Origin: CAWEBF01 sp963807235
Lineage (GTDB): Bacteria > Acidobacteriota > Vicinamibacteria > Vicinamibacterales > UBA2999
Reading direction: 5' to 3'
Assembly: GCA_963807235.1 (NCBI GenBank)
Contig: CAWEBF010000015.1
Coordinates: 324,772-388,771, forward strand
DNA: 64,000 nucleotides
Below, piece by piece: positions 54,714-63,941 of this stretch. How positions within the stretch are numbered: position 1 is the first letter of the stretch; the number at the start of each line of letters is the position of its first letter. The position numbers and the translations under genes are program-made. The notes below the pieces were generated by a model, which saw only the letters and a list, made by a program, of their open reading frames with translations, did not search any database and had not been told where the DNA came from.

Positions 54714-56819
54714 CTAGGCAGGAGCGGCCAGGGACTCCTCGACCTTTAAAGCCAGGCCGACCAGTCGCCCCAGCACATCCACGTACAGTTTGAACACGCG
54801 ATCCACGATCTCCGAGGCAGGCACGAACGGTCCGCCCGACGGCACGCCGCATCGCTCGGCGAGCGTCATGGGCGACGCGGCGAAACCGGACGGACAGTCG
54901 ACGGTCGCCAGGGGTCCGCGAACTTTTTCGCGGCAGGCCACAACCTTGCGTTCGAGCTGACGCAGATGCGCGGCGGCGTCCTCCGGCTTCGAGCTGGACG
55001 ATGCGTTTGCCTCGACCAGCCGTGCCGCCAAGTCCAGGCGACGCAACAGGCGCGCCTCCGGTATCGCGGCGGCCAGCGCGTTCAGCGCAGCGGCCAGCGC
55101 CCCCGCGTCGTCGCCGGTCGAATCGGATTGGCCGAGGCTGCGGAGCATCAAGGTGCAGGACAGGCGTTCGGCTGCGACGGCCTCGAACCCGCTGAGCGGA
55201 GTGTGCAGAGCCTGCTGGCGTCTGGTGGCCTGGGCCAGGGCCGCTCCCGCCGCAGCGGCCGTGCCGGCCTCCAGATCGAAGTCCTCGGCAACCACCGAGG
55301 AAAAGCCGGCCGCCAGCAGCTCGCTGGCGGCGACGGCGTTCTGCAGCTTCGATTCGAGCGCGTCGAACTCGGCGTAGTGGTCACCGATGACTGGTTCCTG
55401 CCGTGTCATCGCCTCTCGGGCGTCAGCGAGCCGCGCAAACAGGTCGATGGCGTTGAGGGCGTCGGGGTCGGCGATCTCGAGACGAAGCGGCCGGTACACC
55501 GTCCAGTGGATGCCGAAGAAACCCTCGAGCGCCGTGTAGTCCTCGTCGCGCGAGTGGCTTTGCTGCAGCGCGACCGACGTGTCAACGAGCGTCAGCGCGC
55601 CAAGGTCCAGCCCCAGATCGTGCTCGAAATGGTGCTGCGTAGCGGCTGCGCTCAAGCGCTCGAAGTCGCGGAACAGCAGCGTGGCGCCTCCGTCGGCATC
55701 CGCGCCCGTCAGTACGCCGGCGGCCCCGGCCGCTTCGGCCGCGCGGATCCGGTCCGCGTCGCACGGATGGGTGTCGAACACGCCGGTCTTTTCATCGTCG
55801 CTCCCGCGGACTCGGGCGAGCACATCCGCCGGAATGCTCCGGCCGCGCTCCACCATGAACGTCGGCAGGCTCTGCGGCAGCGTCCCGGCATCGAGGCTCT
55901 GCCGGAGATCGTTGTAAGCGAACCCGGCCGCCAGGTTCAGCTCGCGCAGGCGCATGGAGGTGCGCTTGAACGACTCGGTGCCGGCGATCTTGATCTCGTA
56001 GCTGTCGGCGTCGTACTCCATCTGCCGCATCATGAAGCAGCTGATCGCGTGCCCGCCGAGCATCAGGCCGTTCAGCACCTTGCGCGACAACCACACGGCG
56101 CCACGGGCCATGCCGAGAACGATCCCCAGGCGCCAGTCGATCTCTTTCGACCAACGCTGAAGCTTCTCGTCCCATTCGTCGCGTTCGTACACGACCCGCG
56201 CGAACCACCCGTTGACGCCGCGAACGATCCCGGTGAGGCGCATGCCGCCGCCCTGCGCGAAGTGGCCGAACTCGTGCGCCAGCACGCCGGCAAGCTCGCG
56301 GATCGACAGCCCGGCGGCGAGCGGCAGACCGATCGTCAGCACGAGATCCCGCCGCAGCAGCATCAGGGGGCCGTGCACGAATCCGGCCGAGGCGTTGACG
56401 GTGCAGTCCACCTGTACGACGCGGGGACGCGGCGCGCGGACCTGCCGGCAGATCTCGTCGATCAGGGCAAACAGCGCCGGCTCCGCTATCCGGTCTACCG
56501 GCAGCGGATCCTGGCGTCGTGAAGGACGGGCCAGGATTGGCTTGACCATGAAGAACACCAACACCAGGCCGGCGATGGCCGGGGCCGCGTAGGCGATCAC
56601 GCGCCACTGGTTGGAGCGCCCGGCCCCGGACATGATCCAGGTGTTCTCCGTCAGGTGCCACCACACGCCCACGCCGGTGGCGCCGATCAGCCCCAGGTAG
56701 AGAATCGGCAGCAGCAGCATCGTGAGTGCCACCACCGCCAGGCCGAGCCGATAGGTAAGCGGCACCGGTGTGGGCTCGATGGTGCCGGAGAACGCGGGCT
56801 TCAGCCCGGAACGCTGCAT
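54714..56819 (-). CDS. M48-family membrane metallopeptidase
   Basis: 702 residues, intact. Two N-terminal helices (YRLGLAVVALTMLLLPILYL, VIAYAAPAIAGLVLVFFMVK), then the M48 domain: RAPRPRVVQVDCTVNASAGF, RELAGVLAHEFGHFAQGGGM with the HEFGH zinc motif, and a third-ligand Glu candidate in MEYDADSYEIKIAGTESFKR. The C-terminal ~350 residues are a helical extension without catalytic motifs, longer than in HtpX. The zinc site faces the cytoplasm or the periplasm depending on topology. ATG at 56819 is the first that gives the membrane segments. Confidence 0.9.
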   Translation of the reverse strand: MQRSGLKPAFSGTIEPTPVPLTYRLGLAVVALTMLLLPILYLGLIGATGVGVWWHLTENTWIMSGAGRSNQWRVIAYAAPAIAGLVLVFFMVKPILARPSRRQDPLPVDRIAEPALFALIDEICRQVRAPRPRVVQVDCTVNASAGFVHGPLMLLRRDLVLTIGLPLAAGLSIRELAGVLAHEFGHFAQGGGMRLTGIVRGVNGWFARVVYERDEWDEKLQRWSKEIDWRLGIVLGMARGAVWLSRKVLNGLMLGGHAISCFMMRQMEYDADSYEIKIAGTESFKRTSMRLRELNLAAGFAYNDLRQSLDAGTLPQSLPTFMVERGRSIPADVLARVRGSDDEKTGVFDTHPCDADRIRAAEAAGAAGVLTGADADGGATLLFRDFERLSAAATQHHFEHDLGLDLGALTLVDTSVALQQSHSRDEDYTALEGFFGIHWTVYRPLRLEIADPDALNAIDLFARLADAREAMTRQEPVIGDHYAEFDALESKLQNAVAASELLAAGFSSVVAEDFDLEAGTAAAAGAALAQATRRQQALHTPLSGFEAVAAERLSCTLMLRSLGQSDSTGDDAGALAAALNALAAAIPEARLLRRLDLAARLVEANASSSSKPEDAAAHLRQLERKVVACREKVRGPLATVDCPSGFAASPMTLAERCGVPSGGPFVPASEIVDRVFKLYVDVLGRLVGLALKVEESLAAPA

Positions 56820-56925
56820 ATCCTGATCATCGACCCAGTACGGCCCCTGATTTAGGGCCAGCCTGCGGGATGGCCCTCTATACTGTGCCCGGCCCCTCGA
56901 GCGTGGCTCTGGATTGGAGAACCCG

Positions 56926-57401
56926 ATGAGCAGATCCTTCTCCGTATCGTCGTGATGGCAATGGTCTGCAGCGGTGTCACATTCGCGCAGCAAGCGCCAC
57001 CCGCGGCTGCCCCGCCGCCGGGGTCGCCAGCGCTCTACAAGAGCGACGCCGAGTTGATGGCGGCCTTGAAGGAGGCCACCGCGCGGGCGGGCATGCAGAC
57101 GGGTGCCATCTCGAATACCGATCAGTACCGGATCAACGTCATCCGCCGTACACAGAGCGGGGCGCCGCTGACGCATGCGGGCAACACCGAGCTGCACTAC
57201 ATCATCGAGGGCTCCGCCACGGTCGTCACCAGCGGCAAGGTGGTGCGGGACTCGAGCGGCGCCACGGTGGAGGGCGGTATCAGCCGCCGCGTGACAAAGG
57301 GCGATGTGATTCTCGTGCCCGCCGACACGCCCCACTGGTACAAGGACGTGGAAGGCTCGGTCACCTACCTGGAAGTGCGATTCGTCGTTCCGACCAAGTA
57401 G
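56926..57401 (+). CDS. Exported cupin-domain protein, indel in signal peptide
   Basis: The ATG at 56926 (MSRSF...) is followed by an early stop in that frame. A one-base indel near 56945 links it to the frame MAMVCSGVTFAQQAPPAAAP, which restores a signal peptide. The mature part is a single cupin: PLTHAGNTELHYIIEGSATV, VVTSGKVVRD, GDVILVPADTPHWYKDVEGS and LEVRFVVPTK. His and Glu ligands of a cupin metal site are present. The intact frame alone starts at 56952. Function unknown; possibly a small-molecule-binding or dioxygenase-like protein. Confidence 0.78.
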
Positions 57402-57462
57402 TCTGGCCCAGGGCTTGCTCAGGTCTGCGCTGGCAGAGCCAATCCTCCGCAAATGCGGGTGG

Positions 57463-57485
57463 AAAGTCGCCATAGCGGCGACTTT
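57463..57485 (+). other. Leader hairpin AAAGTCGCC-atagc-GGCGACTTT
   Basis: Nine perfect base pairs, 48 bases before the PEP-CTERM start and 61 after the cupin stop, followed by TGGC. It may terminate the cupin transcript or be part of the PEP-CTERM leader; a GGCGGCTTTTGGC sequence also occurs ahead of the other PEP-CTERM gene. Confidence 0.55.
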
Positions 57486-57532
57486 TGGCTACCTTTCGTG
57501 GATTGCGCGCGACAACTGGAGGAGATGTCTTG

Positions 57533-58112
57533 ATGCCCCGAATCTTTACGGCCCTCGCGACGCTGTTGGTGGGCGCCTTCTTCGCTCCCGCAGCGTTTGC
57601 AGCGATTATCACCTTCGAGTCGGCTCCAGCCAACTTCGTGACCTACACAGAACAGGGAGTCACGTTCTCTGTGGTTGGGGGAGGCGGCAACGTCTCGGTT
57701 GTCGAGCTCTCCGAATGCGACGCTGTCCCTGCTGGAGACCAGCAGTCCCAGGCGCAACCTGCGCGCAGACATCAGCGGCGGTACCAACTTCGTGTCCATT
57801 GACCTGGGAGACTTCAATGCGGATGCGGACACGCTGTTCCTGAACGTGTACAACAGCTCCAACGTGCTGATCGCGAGCGACGCCGACGCGATCAACGCCG
57901 CGTTCACAGGTATGGTCACTCTGTCCGTGGCGGCTGCGAACATTGCTTACGTCGAGTTCTTTGGCATCGGCACTAACGGCAACAGCGTCTTCGCTGACAA
58001 CTTTACCTTCGACGCGGCGGCGGTCCCGGAACCGGTTTCGCTGCTGCTTCTGGGTACGGGGGCTGCGGGATTGGTGGCTCAGGCCAGACGCCGGAGGAAG
58101 CGAAGCGCCTGA
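57533..58112 (+). CDS. PEP-CTERM secreted protein, one indel
   Basis: About 193 residues. GGAGGAG precedes the ATG at 57533. Signal peptide (ALATLLVGAFFAPAAFAA), then ITFESAPANFVTYTEQGVTF, a frame change near 57710, SIDLGDFNADADTLFLNVYN, YVEFFGIGTNGNSVFADNFT and the exosortase signal VPEPVSLLLLGTGAAGLVAQ followed by ARRRRKR. It belongs to the class of beta-sandwich PEP-CTERM proteins likely exposed at the cell surface. The terminator at 58146 closes the unit. Confidence 0.84.
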
Positions 58113-58145
58113 CGGCGTAGAGCTGTACCTCAGTCGACCGGATCA

Positions 58146-58183
58146 AAAGAGGCTGGACTCGAAACAGTCCAGCCTCTTTCTTT
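58146..58183. terminator. Strong bidirectional rho-independent terminator
   Basis: AAAGAGGCTGGACT-cgaaac-AGTCCAGCCTCTTT, 14 perfect base pairs, followed by CTTTT on the forward strand and flanked by A/T on the reverse. It lies between the convergent PEP-CTERM and VKOR genes. Confidence 0.92.
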
Positions 58184-58194
58184 TGGGAGCAGCC

Positions 58195-59076
58195 CTAGTT
58201 CAAGTCGGCGGCCTCTGAAAACCCGGAGGCGGCGGCGAGTTGGGCCAGGCTCAACACCTCACCGACGAAGGTCTGGCCATTGATGACCCAGGTCGGATAG
58301 GTCCGCACGCCGGCGCTATTGCATGACGGCGCCTGTGGCGTATTGCGTCCAGCGGGGCTGCATTCGATGTACGGGAGACGGCTTGCCGACGCCCCGAAGA
58401 GCCGCTTCTGCTCCTGACAATGCGGACACCACGACGCACCGTAGAACAACGCGCCTTCCTCGGCCAGGTGCTCCGCCAGTGCCCGGGCCATCGGGTCTTC
58501 CGGCCCGAGGGGCTCGGGCTGTGGAGCGACGTAGTTGGCGTGGAGGACCAGGATCACGAGGGCCGCGAGCACGCCCCGGCCGGTGACCAGGCCCACCCAG
58601 GACCGGCGGGCCATCTCGGAAGGACGTTGCCACACCACAAGCGCGAGCGCGGCGGTCATGAGGCCGAGCGACGTCAGGCAGTAGGGGCACGCGCCCCCGA
58701 GAATCGTCAGGGACACGACCGTCAAGTAGACGCTGTAGCAGACGCCGAAGAATGTGGCCGTCCAGGCATAGGACCAGTGCTTGTCTGCTCGGCGGACAAA
58801 CGCGATGGCTGCGAGCCCTGAGTAGGCCAGCAGTCCCCACAGGGCCGTCGGCAGGCCGAGCAGCGTCGCCCACCGGCTCGTCAGAACAGCGTCGCATCCC
58901 CCGCCGGCGGAACACCCCTGCACGGCGGCGCCACTGAAAGCCGTCCACGACAAGTACCCGGTCAGTGCGATGCCCAGGCAGCTCACCGCCAGCAGCGGCC
59001 AATTCGGCCCGGGCCGGAGTTCGTGTGTTTCGGCCGGTGTCTTCGACCGGGTTCGTGTTTTCGATTTTTTGCTCAT
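58195..59076 (-). CDS. Vitamin K epoxide reductase / thioredoxin fusion
   Basis: About 293 residues, intact. Start MSKKSKTR at 59076. Four to five transmembrane helices of VKOR: PNWPLLAVSCLGIALTGYLS, GCSAGGGCDAVLTSRWATLL with the loop Cys pair, GLPTALWGLLAYSGLAAIAF, and GGACPYCLTSLGLMTAALAL with the active CPYC. A periplasmic thioredoxin-like domain follows with ASWCPHCQEQKRLFG (CPHC) and TYPTWVINGQ carrying the cis-Pro. Such fusions oxidise protein cysteines in the periplasm, doing the job of DsbB plus DsbA. Confidence 0.94.
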   Translation of the reverse strand: MSKKSKTRTRSKTPAETHELRPGPNWPLLAVSCLGIALTGYLSWTAFSGAAVQGCSAGGGCDAVLTSRWATLLGLPTALWGLLAYSGLAAIAFVRRADKHWSYAWTATFFGVCYSVYLTVVSLTILGGACPYCLTSLGLMTAALALVVWQRPSEMARRSWVGLVTGRGVLAALVILVLHANYVAPQPEPLGPEDPMARALAEHLAEEGALFYGASWCPHCQEQKRLFGASASRLPYIECSPAGRNTPQAPSCNSAGVRTYPTWVINGQTFVGEVLSLAQLAAASGFSEAADLN

Positions 59077-59123
59077 GCTCGCCGCGCGCCAGAATAGCAC
59101 CTGAACGGCCGGCCACTACCCTG

Positions 59124-59144
59124 CCCGGCTCCCGAGGAGCCGGG
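59124..59144. other. 9-bp perfect hairpin in divergent promoter region
   Basis: CCCGGCTCC-cga-GGAGCCGGG between the VKOR start (59076) and the forward start (59199). It is followed by GCTATAGGAT, a possible -10 for the forward gene. It could be an operator or an intergenic palindrome. Confidence 0.4.
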
Positions 59145-59198
59145 ACGCTATAGGATGAGGCGCGGCGGCGTCGCCGAAGAGTGACCCCGGAGGAGTTC

Positions 59199-60083
59199 AT
59201 GAAGCGCATTGCTCTCACGTCGATGGTGCTCACAGGCACGCTGTTGGCCCCCGCGACGGCATTTGCCCAGATTTCCTGCTCACGCGAGGGGTTGCAGCGC
59301 GCCGTCGATCTCTACATCGCTGCTCAGGCCAAGGGCGACACGTCCGGCATGCCGCTGGCGACAGGGCTGGGTTACATCGAGAACATCGCCCCCGCCGACA
59401 TCAACACGGGCGTCGTCAAGACGCCGATGAAGATCGACCATCATCGCAGTCTTCTCGATCCCTCCACGTGTCAGACGTTCACCGAGGTGATCGTCACGAA
59501 CAAAGAGAAGCCGTACGTTCTCGCCACCCGTCTCCGCGTCAACCACGACAAGATCGCCGAAGTCGAAATCCTGTGGACCACGACGGGCTACTGGCTCTTC
59601 AACGCCGACGCGTATCTGAAATGGTCATCCAGCGAGAACTGGGACGACATTCCCGTGAACAGGCGCGACACTCGCGGCACGCTGGTGGCCGCCGCGAACG
59701 CCTACCTGGATGCGTTTCTCGAGGGGAAGAAGGATCTGGTGCCGTGGGGCTATCCCTGCAACCGCACGGAGGGTGGCGCGCACACCGGCAACGGATCCCC
59801 CACCGACAGCTGCGATGTCGGCGTTCCGAGCGGGGTGAACATCGCCAACCGCCGCTTTGTCGTGGACGAGACGACCGGATCGGTCGCCGTGTTCTGCACC
59901 TTCGGCGCTGGAGGGCCCAATGGGGGCAGCGGCGCGCCTGACACGCACCTGTTTCGCGTGGAGAACGGGAAGCTGCGCTACGTGCACACGCTGACGCATC
60001 TGCTGCAGGCGAATTTCCGGGGCCGGGGCGCTGGTGGCCGGGCGGGCGGGGCCGGCGGGGCGCCACCGAACACGCCACAGTAG
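59199..60083 (+). CDS. Secreted DUF8021-type protein
   Basis: About 294 residues, intact. GGAGG lies 5 bases before the ATG at 59199. Signal peptide ending ATAFAQI; landmarks ISCSREGLQRAVDLYIAAQA, GLGYIENIAPADINTGVV, KIDHHRSLLDPSTCQTFTEV, TTTGYWLFNADAYLKWSSSE, VPWGYPCNRTEGGAHTGNG, SCDVGVPSGVNIANRRFVVD and RVENGKLRYVHTLTHLL. This pattern, with conserved Cys, is what I recall from DUF8021 proteins, which are mainly secreted fungal proteins. A Gly/Arg-rich tail ends it. Function unknown. Confidence 0.7.
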   Translation: MKRIALTSMVLTGTLLAPATAFAQISCSREGLQRAVDLYIAAQAKGDTSGMPLATGLGYIENIAPADINTGVVKTPMKIDHHRSLLDPSTCQTFTEVIVTNKEKPYVLATRLRVNHDKIAEVEILWTTTGYWLFNADAYLKWSSSENWDDIPVNRRDTRGTLVAAANAYLDAFLEGKKDLVPWGYPCNRTEGGAHTGNGSPTDSCDVGVPSGVNIANRRFVVDETTGSVAVFCTFGAGGPNGGSGAPDTHLFRVENGKLRYVHTLTHLLQANFRGRGAGGRAGGAGGAPPNTPQ

Positions 60084-60124
60084 CGGGCACGAGATAGAAC
60101 TCCGCGCCAGCGCGGCCCCCCTCC

Positions 60125-60991
60125 TTATGCGAGCACGTGGAGCGATGCCGGCTTGATGGTCACCAGCACATCAGCCTTCGCTTCACGCAGCTCATCGTCC
60201 ACATGCACTTCACGTACATTCCGAAGTTCCACACGGGTGGCCCGCCAGGATTCCAGGCGGATGTCGCAGTCGCTGCCAGTCAGCCCTGCCCGCAAATGTT
60301 CCGCGAGGCGTTGCCGATCGGATTCGTGCGCCACGACGACGGTCAATAGCCCATCGGCAGCGTTCGCTTCCTTCGACAAGCAGATGCCCGGGCCAATCGA
60401 GCGAATGTTCAGCACTTCGACCAGCAGATACTCGCCGTTGATCTCGGTGCCGTCGATGGTGATGGCATGATGGCGCGGGCGCAGCTCGTGGAGTGCGTCG
60501 AGGAAGATCTGCCGCGCCATGGCAAGCCTCTTGGCTGAGTCGCTTTCATCTTTCTTCAACACAGCATCGCGGCCGATGCGGATGCCCGTCGCGATCAGCC
60601 CGGTGCCGACGCCTTCGAGAAAGTGCGAATCGTTTGCGTCCTGGCGAATCACGCCGACGTCGATCGGCACCACGCGCTGTTCGCTCCATTGCGCGATCAC
60701 CGCTTCGAGCGTGCCGTCAATCTCCAGGCTGGTGGCGATGTTGTTGGCAGTGCCGATCGGCAACACAGCCAGCGGGATTGGGCCGCCGGCAAGCGCGCGA
60801 GCCACTCGCGCCACCGTACCGTCGCCGCCGGCGGCTACCACGCAGTCCACGGTATCCAGGGTACGCGGCAGCTCAGCCCTGTGATGGATGACCTGGGTAA
60901 TCGTGTGTCCGAATCGCCTGACGAGCCGGGTAATTTCTTCCAGCGACACTCCCTCGCCGGCGTTCTCGTTGGCGTACAGACAGATTCTCAT
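60125..60991 (-). CDS. Diacylglycerol kinase family lipid kinase
   Basis: 288 residues, intact. CVVAAGGDGTVARVARAL carries the GGDGT nucleotide-binding motif, with LPIGTANNIATSLEI the second conserved element and EGVGTGLIATGIRIG the third. The C-terminal beta-sandwich has GEYLLVEVLNIRSIGPGICL and AADGLLTVVVAHES. The family (DgkB/YegS-like) phosphorylates diacylglycerol or related lipids at the inner membrane. It is convergent with the DUF8021 gene. Confidence 0.92.
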   Translation of the reverse strand: MRICLYANENAGEGVSLEEITRLVRRFGHTITQVIHHRAELPRTLDTVDCVVAAGGDGTVARVARALAGGPIPLAVLPIGTANNIATSLEIDGTLEAVIAQWSEQRVVPIDVGVIRQDANDSHFLEGVGTGLIATGIRIGRDAVLKKDESDSAKRLAMARQIFLDALHELRPRHHAITIDGTEINGEYLLVEVLNIRSIGPGICLSKEANAADGLLTVVVAHESDRQRLAEHLRAGLTGSDCDIRLESWRATRVELRNVREVHVDDELREAKADVLVTIKPASLHVLA

Positions 60992-61077
60992 CGCTCATCC
61001 TGTCGCAGCAACGCCTGTGCCTACCTCGACAAGTGGCGGAAATGAGGGCTGGCGATGACATTGCACCGGCCATGGGC

Positions 61078-61927
61078 ATGCGCATTCTTGTCTGCAATGA
61101 CGATGGCATATATAGCCCGGGGTATAGCTGCGCTGGCCGATGTCGCGTCAACGTTCGGAACGGTCCAGATAGTCGCGCCCAGTGTCGAGCAGTCGTCTAT
61201 GGGCCACGCGATCACGGCGAGCCGTCCCCTTTCGTATCGCGAGACGCCGCTCAACGGGTTTACGGCGTATCGCGTCAACGGCACCCCGGCGGACTGCGTG
61301 GCGCTCGGCTCCTACCACTGGGACAAGGTCGACGTCGTGCTGTCCGGATGCAACCTGGGTTTCAACATCGGCAACGCGATCTGGCATTCGGGCACGCTTG
61401 CGGCCGCGAAGCAGGCGGCGCTGCTCGGCATTCGCGGGATCGCGTTCAGCGGGCCTGCCGGACTCCTGGATTATTCCGATCTCAAGCCGTGGATGCATCG
61501 CGTGCTCGAGGTGCTGCTGCCGGCCGCCGAGCCGTCGCTGGTGAACGTCAACCTTCCGAGAAATCCGCGCGGCATGATCTGGACGCGCGTGTCGGTGCGG
61601 CACTATGACGGCATCATCGTGCCGACCAGGGATCCGCTGGGCCGCGAGTTGTTCTGGTTCAGCGTCACGCCGCTCGAGGCTGCGGAGGAAGGTACGGATC
61701 GCTGGGCGGTCGAGCAGCACTGGGTGTCGATGACACCGCTGCGGCTCGACCTCACCGATGCGGCGATGCTCGCCGATTGCCGCCATCACCGTCCGCTCGA
61801 CGAAGCGCTTGCCGCGAGCACATCGCCGCCGGTGTCGTCGCCGGAAGCGGCCAAGTCGGTTGAAGAAGACGAGGCGGTGACGGCGCAATCGCCAACCGGC
61901 GGGAGTGTGGAACCGCCCCCTGCTTAG
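61078..61927 (+). CDS. surE: 5'/3'-nucleotidase SurE, one indel
   Basis: About 283 residues. MRILVCNDDGIYSPG holds the DD metal pair and is followed by an indel near 61115. Then IVAPSVEQSSMGHAITASRP, GTPADCVALG and SGCNLGFNIGNAIWHSGTLA (the Asn metal ligand and the catalytic region) follow, and VNVNLPRNPRGMIWTRV. The length fits SurE except for a C-terminal tail of ~45 low-complexity residues. It hydrolyses nucleoside monophosphates and polyphosphate. Confidence 0.9.
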
Positions 61928-62019
61928 CCTTGGCCTTCCCTCCCGTTCTTAGGGACGGCGACTCTGCTGGGCAGCCGTTCCAACCCCACCGGCCTTCCGG
62001 ATTCAGTGATAGATTCTGC

Positions 62020-62229
62020 CCCTATGAGATCGCCACGGTGTACGTGAGCCTGAAAAACAATGACAAGGCGTATGAATGGCTCCGAAAGGGCGTCGAAGAA
62101 ACGTGCCGACTGCATGCATGGCTTGGCGTCGAGCCGTGGATGGAGCTGTTTTGCTCGGACCCGCGGGACGAGCAGCTGGTTCGCGAGATCGGACTCGCGC
62201 CCCTGGCCTCTTCGGAGCGGTCTCGATAA
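62020..62229 (+). pseudogene. C-terminal remnant of a TPR regulator
   Basis: PYEIATVYVSLKNNDKAYEW, then GVEPWMELFCSDPRDEQLVR, match the final TPR and C-terminus of the multi-TPR regulators and kinases common in Acidobacteriota. Nothing upstream extends it and there is no credible start. It is most likely the tail of a deleted gene. Confidence 0.55.
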
Positions 62230-62266
62230 GCACGGTTGTGTGCATCCCGAGTGAAGTAAATGCCGC

Positions 62267-63941
62267 TCAGTCGATGCGAACGATGCGGTCCTGCGGCGGC
62301 GGCTAAGACCGGCGACCGGGCCGTGAAGTAGTCCACGAGGGCCTGGATGTCGGCGCCGCTGGCGAGCCGCTCGGTGCTCTCGCCGAAGACGGTGAAGCCG
62401 TCGCCGCCGTTGAGCAGGAAGTCGCTGGCGGCGACGCGGACGCGGTCGCCGGGTCCGATTCGGCGGCCGCCGATCTGGATTGAGTCGGCGTCGACGCGCT
62501 GGTCCGGCCGGCGCCTCGCCCGATAGCGATAGGTGAAACCCGCGGACACCTGAAGGATCTGCGCGCGCCCGGCACCGGGTTGTCGAACTGCTGCTCGAGC
62601 AGGCGCTTGATCATGTCGCCGGTCATCGTGAACGTCATCAGCGAGTTGCCGAACGGCTGCACGCGTGCAGGTCCCGGAAGGTCACCGGGGCGGGTCGCTC
62701 GGCCGAGGCCTGCGGCCGGCGACGATGTCGGCGCGAATCCCGCCGCGGTTCATGAATGCGACGACGGCCCCGCCGCGGTCCGGCCGCGCGTGGCGGCGAG
62801 CTGTGCGTCGGCGATGACGTTGCCGAGTGGGGATTCGCCCGCCGCGTTGGCTCCCGCCGCAGGCTGCGCGTGACCGATCCGACATTCGCTCGCCCGTCTG
62901 TCGACGAGGTCAGCGTACTTGCCGACGATGGCGGCGACCGCCGGGTCCGCGGCGACGTCGCGCGTCACGACCTCGTTGGCGGCGACGGCGGCACGATCCG
63001 GCCGGTCGCGGGATCGATCTCGAGCGGATCCGGGTCAGCATCCGCCCGTACGACGAGGCGCTGGTGACGAGGTGCTGGCCGATGCGGCAGTTGTAGGATG
63101 CGTGCGAGTGGCCGGAGATGACCACCTCGATGTCGTCGCTGAGAGCGGCCAGGACCGGTTCGAGAGCGCCGCCGGGAGCGGCGCAGCCGTTCGGGTCGGT
63201 GCCGCCTTTGCCCTGCTCAAGGCCGCTCGTGGATCAGCAGGACGATCGCATGGACGCCCTGGCGCTTCAGATCGGCGGCGCGGGCGTTGGCGGTCGCCGC
63301 CTCGTCGAGAAAGGTCAGATCGCGGTTGACCGCCGGCCGGACGATCCGGCCGTCGCCGTAAGGTTTCACCGATAAACCCGATCTTCACGCCGCCGACGGT
63401 CCGAATGGCGGTCGCCGGAAACAGCGGCGCGCCGGTCGCCTTGCGGACCACGTTGGCGGCGAGGTACTCGAAGCGCGCGCCGTCGAAGCCGTCACCATCC
63501 TGGCAGCCGTCCGCCGGTGGCAGCCGCCGCGCTTCAGGCGCAGGAGCTCCTCGACGCCTTCGTCGAACTCGTGGTTGCCGACAGACGTGACCAGAGACCC
63601 ATCGCGTCGAGCGCCTCGATCGTCGGCTCGTCGTGAAACAGCCCGGACGCCATCGGCGACGCACCGACAAGGTCGCCGGCGGCGACCACGATCGAATTCG
63701 GCTGCTGCGCGATCGCGCTGCTTCACGTGCGTCGCCAGGTATTCGGCGCCGCCGGCCTCGAACCGTTGATCCGGCCGTTCGATCCCAGCGGGGGCTCGAG
63801 CTGGCCGTGCAGGTCGTTGATGGCGAGCAGCTGGACGGTGACGGCGCGGCCTGGCGGCTGGGGCACCGACGCGTCTCGGCGCGTCTCGCAGGCAGACAGG
63901 GCGACCGTGATCGCCAGGGCCCAGGGGATCGCGCCTGTCAC
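62267..63941 (-). CDS. Lipoprotein 5'-nucleotidase (UshA-type), heavily frameshifted
   Basis: About 555 residues if repaired. MTGAIPWALAITVALSACET is a lipoprotein signal; VTVQLLAINDLHGQLEPP is metal motif I (DxH). In other frames VVAAGDLVGASPMASG, TSVGNHEFDEGVEELL, YLAANVVRKATGAPLFPATA, GFIGET, VVISGHSHASYNCRIG, FMNRGGIRADI, SDFLLNGGDGFTVFGE and the ending PPPQDRIVRID are all recognisable and in family order. At least eight frame changes are needed, the highest density in the window, so either this end of the assembly is poor or the gene is decaying. Confidence 0.75.

Noticed and set aside
57400..57533. Riboswitch in the leader of the PEP-CTERM gene
   Set aside because: There is one clear hairpin but no match to a known aptamer core; a plain terminator or leader hairpin is enough.
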